Positions 28,573 through 36,063 of a stretch of DNA of 64,000 nt are shown piece after piece. Location: NCBI RefSeq assembly GCF_020907985.1, contig NZ_JAJJPA010000006.1:1-64000 (forward strand), in the 5' to 3' direction. Both the position numbers and the translations under genes were made by a program. This stretch comes from Kitasatospora humi. Lineage in GTDB: Bacteria; Actinomycetota; Actinomycetes; Streptomycetales; Streptomycetaceae. The number at the start of each line of letters is the position of its first letter. Position 1 is the first letter of the stretch. Under the pieces are notes generated by a model. The model had not been told where the DNA came from, searched no databases, and worked only from the letters and a program-made list of their open reading frames with translations.

Positions 28573-29190
28573 AAGATCGGCGTCTTCCTCGCCTACGCCT
28601 CCAGCAGAGGAGGGCGTTGACCGACCGTCATCTCTACCTGCCCGACGCCTCGTGGTGCCAGGACGCCGAGCGCCGAACCCGCGCCGGGGTGCCCGACCAG
28701 ACGACGTTTGCAACCAAGCCCACGCTGGCCGGGCAGATGATCTCGGCGGCACTGGACGCGGGGATCGGCTCCTCCTGGGTGACCGGGGACGAGGCCTACG
28801 GACAAGACCCCGGCCTGCGTGCCCTGTTGGAATCCCGAGACGTTGGCTATCTCCTGGCCGTCGCCTGCGGCGCGCGGGTGCGGATCAACCAGGGGCGGAC
28901 CGCTGCCCGCGGATGCCGTGGCCGACCGGCTGCCCGCCTCGGCCTGGCACCGGCAGAGCGCCGGAGCCGGGGCGAAGGGGCCGCGCTACTACGACTGAGC
29001 CTGGGTCGAGATCGGTAGCGACGGCCACCGGCACCTGCTGATCCGCCGCAACCCGAGCAGCGGCGAACTCGCCTTCTACCTGTGCTGGTCTCCGAGGCGG
29101 GTGCCGCTGTCGGAGCTGGTCCGGGTGGCCGGGGCCAGGTGGTGCGTCGAGGAGTGTTTCCAGGCCGCGAAGGGTGACCCACCGCCGGAT
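28573..29190 (+). pseudogene. Broken IS701-type transposase
   Basis: Recognisable IS701-like DDE transposase pieces in order: IGVFLAYASS, LTDRHLYLPDASW, TTFATKPTLAGQMI, WVTGDEAYGQDPGLRALLE, VGYLLAVACGARV, then in another frame ADRLPASAW, GAGAKGPRYYD, LLIRRNPSSGELAFYLCWSP, LSELVRVAGARWCVEECFQAAKG. A frameshift lies near 28611, another near 28900, and an in-frame TGA near 28996. The N-terminal half and the C-terminal end are missing. No terminal inverted repeats were found. It is a non-functional remnant. Confidence 0.85.
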
Positions 29191-29200
29191 CCGCTGGCCA

Positions 29201-29689
29201 TCAAAAGATATCGATGCTCACGATATCGCCACCACCTGGCCACTCTCCGCGGCGGCATCCAGGAGGCATAACCACGACCGCGAACCGTGGACTGGAGGAA
29301 CGGAAGGAGACATCTCCCCCTTGCTCCACAATTTCCATGTCTGTCAAGTGATATCGCACGGCGAGGATTTTCCGCACATTTTCCCAGGATGCATACCTGG
29401 CGAGCTTGACATTGTACACATCTCGCCACTCATCAATCAGATCCTGTTGCTGAGCCAGCCTGTGGACCTCTACCAAGATGCCATCACAGGCCCAATTTGG
29501 ACCACCACTAAAGGATAGCTCAATCAATCCGTAGTCTCGCCTGAGATACCCGATGCCTGTTTCGTCGACCTCCTCAGCGAACGAGATATTTAGGACCTGG
29601 TCGACGTCATGCAGGCTGCTTCCGAGCCGAACGCCGACGATAGTCCCGGTGGCAATCACCTCTGCCAGAAAGCTTGCCGCATCCATCAT
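29201..29689 (-). CDS. Putative immunity protein of the RHS toxin
   Basis: Cytosolic protein of 162 residues, beginning MMDAASFLAEVIATG. The pattern (GVRLGSSLHDVDQVL, GIGYLRRDYGLIELSFSGG, ILVEVHRLAQ, YASWENVRKIL, late VVVMPPGCRRGEWPGGGDIVSI) recalls small actinomycete proteins encoded beside polymorphic toxins. Its ATG overlaps the toxin stop in an ATGA arrangement, the usual toxin-immunity order and coupling. Base composition is clearly richer in A/T than its neighbours, as is common for transferred toxin cassettes. A second in-frame ATG at 29686 is also possible. Neutralisation of the adjacent toxin tip is inferred from context only. Confidence 0.7.
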   Translation of the reverse strand: MMDAASFLAEVIATGTIVGVRLGSSLHDVDQVLNISFAEEVDETGIGYLRRDYGLIELSFSGGPNWACDGILVEVHRLAQQQDLIDEWRDVYNVKLARYASWENVRKILAVRYHLTDMEIVEQGGDVSFRSSSPRFAVVVMPPGCRRGEWPGGGDIVSIDIF

Positions 29690-32600
29690 CCCAGAGCCCT
29701 CACAGCATCAATCAGGTCCTGCATCTCTTGAGCTCGATTCTCCTTGTACCCCCAGTTGTGCGCAAGCATTTCGTCACGCGCAGACGAGGCCTTCAAAATC
29801 AGGTCAGCCCGGAGTTTCGGATCTGACCTAACCGCATCGACGGCGGCGCGCACACTCTTCGGAGATGCAAGACCCGTGCGAAGACGAATGGGCTCTCCTT
29901 GGATGACCCCATCGCTATCGACAAAAATCCTGACCTCGTCGGCTCCGACGTGTATGTGAGCGCCCTTATTAGCCCAGTCCCTGGCAACTGATGAAACACG
30001 AATATCGCATGGCTTGAGCCCGAGCGGGTCGCTCCACGTGTGCGGGTTGTGGACGTATGTCGCGGGGTTGGGTGCTGGGGCGAGACCGAGCGGGTCGGGG
30101 GTGAGGTAGCGGGCGGTGGTGGGGTCGTAGTGGCGGTGGAGGTTGTAATGGAGGCGGGTTTCGGGGTCGTAGTACTGGCCGGGGAAGCGCAGGGGGGTGG
30201 TTGTCGAGCTGCTGCGTGGTTGGGTGGTGGTGCCCCAGAGGGTGGTGCGGGATTGCCAGGCGGGGGTGCCGTCGGGGTTGAGGAGGTGGGTGGGGGTGCC
30301 GATCAGGTCGGTGATGATGGCGAAGAAGCGGCGGTCGACCGCTTCTTGGGTGTGGAGGTGTTCGGTCTGGGCGAGGGGGCGTAGGCCGTCGTGGTCCCAG
30401 GTGAGGGTGTAGGGGCCGGGGAGGGTGGGGCTTTGGGCGGTTTGTTCGGCGAGGGTGGGGCCGTCCCAGGTGAAGAGGGTCGATTCGCCGGTTGTGGGGC
30501 AGTGTTTGGCGGTGCGGCGGCCGAAGGGGTCGTAGTGGTAGTGCCATTGGGTGCCGTCGGGGGTGGTGACGGTGGTGAGGCGGTCTTCGGGGTCCCAGGT
30601 GTAGTGCCAGGTGTCGGTGCGGCCGGACAGGGTGGTGTGGCGTCGGGTCGTGACGCGGCCCTGTGTGTCGTGGGTGTAGCGGATCCTGCCGGCGCTGGTG
30701 ATCCGCGTGCCGGTGTAACTGCGGGCGCCGAGGGCGCTGTCGTCGCGGGTGGGCCAGGTGGCGTGGGTGAGGTTGCCGGCGTCGTCGTAGGCGTAGCGTT
30801 CGGTCCAGTTGGCGGCATGGACGGCGGTGACACGCCCGGCTGCGTCGAGGTCGAAGTGGCGGTGCCGGTGTGTTGGTCGTCGAGGGCGATCAGGTTGCCG
30901 TCGGCGCGGTAGTGGTAGGCGCGGTGGTGGAGGGGTGTGCGGGCGTCGCCGGCGGTGAGGGTTTGGCTGGTGAGGCGGTGGGTGGTGTCCCAGGTGTGGG
31001 TGAGGGCGAGTTGGTCGGAGAGGTGGCGGGTGGTTTCGCGGCCGGCCGCGTCGCGGTCGAAGGTGATGGTGTTGCCGCCGGTGGTGAGGGTGTGCGGTTT
31101 GCCGGCTGGGTCGTAGGTCCAGGTGCTGTGGGTGCCGGTGGGGGTGGTGCGGGTGGTGCGGCGGCCGGCGGCGTCGTAGGTGTTGGTGAGGGTGCGGCCG
31201 TTGATCGTCTCGGTGAGCAGGCGGCCCAACGGGTCGTGGGTGCGGGTCAGTTGGATGCCGGGGCTGGTGGCGGTGAGGAGGCGACCTGAGGTGTCATGGG
31301 TGTAGCTGGTGACGGTTCCGGCGGCGTTCTTGGTGGTGAGGTTGTCCAGCAGGTCGTAGCCGTAGGAGATGGTTTCGCCCACGCCGTTGGTGCGGGAGGT
31401 GAGTCGGCCGGCCGCATCGTGGGTGTAGGTGAGGGTGCGGTTGTCGAAGTCGGTCTCGCTGGTGACGCGTCCGGCGGCGTCGTGCTGGTAGGTCCAGGTG
31501 AGGCCTTGGGGGTTGGTGACCTGGATCAGGCGTAGTTCGGTGTCGTGGGTGAAGGTGTGGCGGGCACCGTCGGGGGTGGTGCGGGCGGTGAGGAGGTCGA
31601 AGTCGGTGTATTCGAAGGTGGTGGTGGCGCCGAGTTGGTCGGTGTGGGTGAGGGTGTTGCCTTCGCCGTCGTAGGTCCAGGTCTCGGTGGCACCGTCGGG
31701 GGTGGTGCGTGAGCTGAGTTGGCCTTCTGGGGTCCAGGTCAGGTGGGTGGTCCCGCCGAGGGGGTCGGTGAGGGTGGTGGGGCGGCCGAGGGCGTCGCGC
31801 TGGTAGGTGGTGGTGGCGCCGAGCGGGTCGGTGGTGGTGTGGACGAGGCCGGCTGGGTCGCACTCGATGCGGGTGGTGTGGCCCAGGGCGTCGGTGACCG
31901 TGGTGAGGTGGCCGGCCGAGTCGTAGGTGAAGTGGGTGGTGGCGCCTGCGGGGTCGGTGACGGAGGTGCGGTTGCCGTGCTCGTCGTAGGTCTGGTGCCA
32001 GGTCGCGCCGTCCGGCTGTACGACGGTGAGGGGCAGGTTGAGGGTGTTGTAGGTGGCGGTGGAGCGTGCACCGTCGGGGCGGGTGACGGTGACGACGTTG
32101 CCGACCGCGTCGTATTCGACGGCGCTGGTACGCCCCAGCGGGTCGGTGACCGAGAGCAGGCGGTGGAAGGCGTCGCGGGTGAAGTGCGTGGTGTGGCCGA
32201 GAGGATCGGTGTGCGCGGTGATCTGGTGGCGTTCGTTGACCTGGTAACGGTTCACCGCACCAAGGGAGTTGGTGGCGATCGTCTGGCCGGGGCGGTACTC
32301 GTAGGACCGGCGGAGGTGGCCGTTCGCACCGCCTTGGGTGATGCAGCGGTCCTGGTCGTCGTACACGTAGTCGTAGCGCGAGTCATTGCGGTCGATCCAG
32401 GCCGTTATTCGGCCTGCCTCGTCGTACTCGAAACGCAGCGGCAGGCCCGAGGAGTTGATGACCTCGGTGAGGTGGCCGTCGGTGTAGCCGTAGCGGACGA
32501 GTTCGAGGTCGCCCACGCGTAGGGCGGTGATCCGGGAGTCGGCGGTGTCGAGTTGAAGGTGGTAGCCGGCGCTGTGGCGGATGCCGGTGGGGGTGCCGTC

Positions 32601-33829
32601 GTAGTCGTAGTCGAAGGTCAGGCAGTGGCCGGCCCGGTCGGTGAGGGTGTCGATCGGGGCGAGGGCAGGGTTGGCCGGGTCGCGGCGGAAGGTGCGTATG
32701 TGGCCGGTGATCGGGTCGGTGACCGTGTAGCAGCCGTCGGCGCCCAGGACCAGCGGCCAACGGGCACCGGTGCTCGGGAGGGCCGGGGCGCCCGGTGCGG
32801 GGTGGGGGTAGGCCAGGGCGATGCCGTCGCCGAGGAGGAGGACGACGCCCTCGGCGTCGATCTCCAGGCGCTCGTCCGCCGTGCAGGCCCAGGTCGGGCC
32901 CATCCAACGCCCGGCCCGGTAGTGCGAGTCGTGCGTGCGGGTGAAGAGCAGGGCAAGGACACCGGCCAGGTGGGCGTCGGTCTGGGTGAGCGTCATGTGG
33001 CCGGTGGCCATGTCGATCGGGTCGCCATCGCACACCCGGTCGTCCTTGCCGCGGCCTGGGACATCAGGGTCGCTGACGGCGTCGCGGCCCGCACTGCCGC
33101 CCGCGTTCTCCGCTCCGTCCCGGGCCGCGTTCTCGGCCGCATCGCGGGTGGCGTTCCCCGCGATATCGGTGCCGGCCGCTGCCACGTCGCCACCACCACC
33201 GGTGGCGATGCCGAAGACGATGTTGGTGAAGAGGTTCCCGCCGGCCTCGGCAGGGTCGGAGCCCCAGCCGGATCCGACCACCGCGGACAGCAGCTGGGTG
33301 GGGTGGTTGCTGGTCTTGATCAGGCCGGCGGCGACCTGGTTGACATGGTCGAGGTAGGTGGCGGGATGGGTGATGTTGTAGACGTCCATCGGGTTCACCC
33401 CGCGGATGAAGTCCCCGATCCCCGCCGCACCCTTGATGACACCGCCGACGAAGTGACCCTTGGCGATGTTCTCCCCCTGGACCAGGTCGGCCGCGTCCAG
33501 CTTCAACCGCTCGGCCATGCTCGGCTCCGGCGGGGCCGCATCCATAGCGGTCTTCAACGCCCCAGCCGCGGTCGCGGCAGCCGCGTCCCGAGCCGAACGG
33601 GCACCGTTCAGCAAATCCTGGGCATGCGTGAACTGATCGCCGGTCGGGTCCTTGAACGGGCCCGGATCGGTCGGCTTCGGGCCCGGGTTGGGACTGTTGC
33701 TCTTGACGGCGTCGTTATAGGTCTTGATCGCCTTGTTGTAGGTGTCGCCGCTCGCGTCGTACGCGTCCTGCGCCTGCTTCTGCGCCGCCTTCGCCGCCTT
33801 GTACGCGTCGATGGCCTGCTTGGCCTGGC
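29686..33829 (-). pseudogene. RHS/YD-repeat polymorphic toxin, 5'-truncated and frameshifted
   Basis: Remnant of a large contact or secreted toxin. From its broken 5' end at about 33829: a helical Ala/Lys-rich segment, a Gly/Ala-rich membrane-like region, a DUF6531-type block (CDGDPIDMATGHMTLTQTD), then many YD repeats (Y-D-x-x-G-R pattern every 20-21 residues) from about 32.6 to 30.3 kb. A one-base loss at about 30865-30880 shifts the frame; in the new frame the RHS core resumes (HFDLDAAGRVTAV, YYDPETRLHYNLHRHYDP, TPDPLGL, SDPLGL). After DPLGL (30016-30030) comes a 110-residue tip (SVARDWANKGAHIHVGADEV ... GYKENRAQEMQDLIDAV) of unrecognised toxin type. The N-terminal export region is missing. 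Confidence 0.88.
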
Positions 33830-33833
33830 ACGC

Positions 33834-34548
33834 GGTCCTGACCTGGGTGCTGGACGGCGCCCTGGAGGTCGAACTGCACGAGGCGGACGGCGGGTTCCGC
33901 GTGCTGCGGGCCGCCGCCGGCGAACTGGTGTACTGGCCGGAGGGCTCACGCTGGCGCGAACACCACCTCGACGGCTGCATGACGCTGCGGATCTCCGTCC
34001 CCCGTGCACAGCGTCTGGCGACCGGAGCGGTCAAGAACCTGCTGGCGGAGGACGTGCGGGACCGCCTGGAGCACGACGGCACGGTGCCCTGCCTGCCCTA
34101 CCCGCCACCCACCGGCGAGCCGGACGCCTCCGTGATCGCCCTCGGCGAGGCGGTCCGCGCGGCAGCCGGGGGCGCGGAGCTGCCCTCCGCGCTGCGTACC
34201 CGGTGGGCGGCCTGGTGCTCCTCGGCCGGGCTGGAACCCGCACCCGAGCCCCGCGCCGACGTCCCCCTCACCCCCGGGCACCGGCTGCGGGTGGTGCACG
34301 CGGTCGTGCGGCTGCCGGACGGGCCCGGCCGCTGGATCTGGGCCGTCAATGGGCACGCCTTCCCGGTCGGCGGTGCCGCAGGGGAGCGGATCGCCCAGCA
34401 GCTGCGGCCCGGCCGCGAGCTGACGGTCGGCGAGCTGTGCCGGGCTGTGGGCGCGAACGAGCACAACCGCGCCGTGACCGCGCTGCTGCGCAGGCTCTAC
34501 CGGCTGCGGGGGATCGACCTGGCCGGCGGCGAGAGGACGGACGGATGA
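33834..34548 (+). pseudogene. 5'-truncated cupin/JmjC-type protein gene
   Basis: About 235 codons of a cupin-superfamily protein that begins abruptly inside the barrel (TWVLDGALEVELHEADGG, GELVYWPEGSRWREHHLDG, MTLRISVPR), followed by a helical part and a winged-helix-like C-terminus (WIWAVNGHAFPVGG, LTVGELCRAVGANEHNRAV). It is a paralogue in layout of the next gene (GDLLYWPAAYYHVGES, SVNVGVPR, ANGHVL). The N-terminal half with the HxD iron ligands is missing. Its stop overlaps the next ATG (ATGA), so it was once the first gene of a two-cupin operon. Truncation coincides with the RHS break. Confidence 0.8.
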
Positions 34549-35825
34549 CGACAACACACGTGACCGACCTGGCCGTCCTCCAGGGCCCCCTTGACTGGGA
34601 CGAGTTCGCCGCACTCTACTGGGACCGGCGCCCGGTGCTGATCAAGGCCGTCTCCCCGGCGCCCTTCGAGCTGCGTGAGGTCTTCGCTGCCACCACGCTC
34701 GCCACCCGGCCGGCCGGCCCGTACCTCATGCCGCCGACCGCCCAGTTCGCCGTCGGCCGCTTCCAGCAGTCCGAGCCCGCGAACTGGTTCCCGCGCGCCG
34801 AGGACGGCACGTTCGACGGCTACCGACGGCGGCTGGACGCCGAGTTGGCAGCCTTCTCGAAGGAGACGCGGTACGCGCTGGTCGTGCACGCCTTCCACGC
34901 CTTCCACGCCGGACAGTGGGAGCGCCAGCGGGCGTTCTTCGAGCCGCTGTGGGAGCGCACGGGGCTGCCGCTGTCAGGGGCGATCACCACGCTCTTCCAC
35001 GGCACCTACGAGCACACCCCGGTCGGCGTCCACCGGGACCGCTTCGCCACCTTCCTGTTCGCCCTCGAGGGCCGCAAGCGGATGCGGTTCTGGCGGGAGC
35101 GCCCGTGGACCGAGCCCGTGACCTCCGTGCTGGACTACCAGCCCCACCTGGCCACCTCGTTCACCGCCGAGCCCGAGCCCGGCGACCTGCTGTACTGGCC
35201 CGCGGCCTACTACCACGTCGGCGAGAGCATCGACGGCGGGAGCGCGACCAGCGTCAACGTCGGCGTGCCGCGCGAGGCGCACCGCGCGGTCCACGACCTG
35301 GACGACCTGCTGCTGGGCAGGACCCCGGACGCGATGGTCGATCCGCACGCCGCCCTGGTGCGGCTGCCCGCTGCCACCGCCCCGCTGTCGGTACCCGGAC
35401 CGCCGACGGACGGCGCACTGCCCGAGGCGCTGGAGCAGACCCTGCGCCTCTTCCAGGAGTACCGCGACCCCGACCGGATGCAGGACCGGGTCGTCTCGGT
35501 CGCGCTGCGCAACTGGAGCGCGTCCGGCCTGTGCCCCGCCCCGCCGCCCGAGGCGCCGCAGCCCCTGGACGACGGCACGGCGGTACGGGCCCGCGCCCGG
35601 GTGTTGAGCCGGCCGGTCGGCGGGGCGCTGCTGTGCGCCGCCAACGGGCACGTGCTGCGCTCCTCGCTGACGCGGCAGCAGGTGGAACCGCTGCTGCGCC
35701 GACTCACCGAACGGGAGCCGGTACTGGTCGGCGAGTTGACGGCCGGCCTACCGTCCGCCGCCCGCGAGGAGGCCCGCCGCCTGCTGGAGGCGCTGGAGAG
35801 CTTCCGCGCCCTGACCCGCGGCTAG
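34545..35825 (+). CDS. JmjC/cupin-fold Fe(II)/2-oxoglutarate oxygenase-like protein
   Basis: Probable Fe(II)/2-oxoglutarate-dependent hydroxylase of 426 residues, similar in layout to bacterial ROXA/YcfD-type protein hydroxylases. The facial triad is suggested by GVHRDRFATFLFALEG (His-x-Asp at about residue 165) and the distal His in LYWPAAYYHVGES. The N-terminal part has LDWDEFAALYWDRRPVLIK, the usual opening of this family. The C-terminal 130 residues form a helical plus winged-helix-like region (RPVGGALLCAANGHVLRSS). It starts four bases inside the truncated upstream paralogue. The protein or peptide substrate is unknown. Confidence 0.88.
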   Translation: MTTTHVTDLAVLQGPLDWDEFAALYWDRRPVLIKAVSPAPFELREVFAATTLATRPAGPYLMPPTAQFAVGRFQQSEPANWFPRAEDGTFDGYRRRLDAELAAFSKETRYALVVHAFHAFHAGQWERQRAFFEPLWERTGLPLSGAITTLFHGTYEHTPVGVHRDRFATFLFALEGRKRMRFWRERPWTEPVTSVLDYQPHLATSFTAEPEPGDLLYWPAAYYHVGESIDGGSATSVNVGVPREAHRAVHDLDDLLLGRTPDAMVDPHAALVRLPAATAPLSVPGPPTDGALPEALEQTLRLFQEYRDPDRMQDRVVSVALRNWSASGLCPAPPPEAPQPLDDGTAVRARARVLSRPVGGALLCAANGHVLRSSLTRQQVEPLLRRLTEREPVLVGELTAGLPSAAREEARRLLEALESFRALTRG

Positions 35826-35992
35826 TACCAACGCCGTTCGGTGCCCGGCCGGCGAACCGGCGGCGACAGCGCGAAGGTGCTTCGACCAGGCGGACCTGCA
35901 ACCCGAGGAAGAGGAGAGCCGGGGCCGACAGGGGCAGCCCGCCTGGACGGAGGGGGCGCCGGACCGTGCGGGCATCGCCGGGTCGGGGGGTG

Positions 35993-36028
35993 GCCGGCGT
36001 CCACCGGCTCGGTGAGGTGGACGCCGGC
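35993..36028. terminator. Bidirectional hairpin terminator
   Basis: Perfect 13-bp stem GCCGGCGTCCACC / GGTGGACGCCGGC with a 10-base loop, in the 238-base gap between the convergent cupin and TPR-protein genes. The rest of the gap shows no gene. Confidence 0.75.
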
Positions 36029-36063
36029 GCCTCCTGGAGCGCTGCGCTCGCGGCCGCCGTGGG

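Noticed and set aside
29969..30547. Pro/His-rich minus-strand open frame
   Set aside because: Out-of-frame reading of the RHS core; the correct frame shows RHS motifs (YYDPETRLHYNLHRHYDP, DPLGL).
30860..30885. Programmed ribosomal frameshift in the RHS gene
   Set aside because: No slippery heptamer or downstream structure of the usual kind; a simple one-base loss explains it.
30300..32600. Possible CRISPR or satellite array
   Set aside because: The roughly 60-bp periodicity comes from YD repeats in the RHS protein; units diverge and there are no constant repeats with unique spacers.
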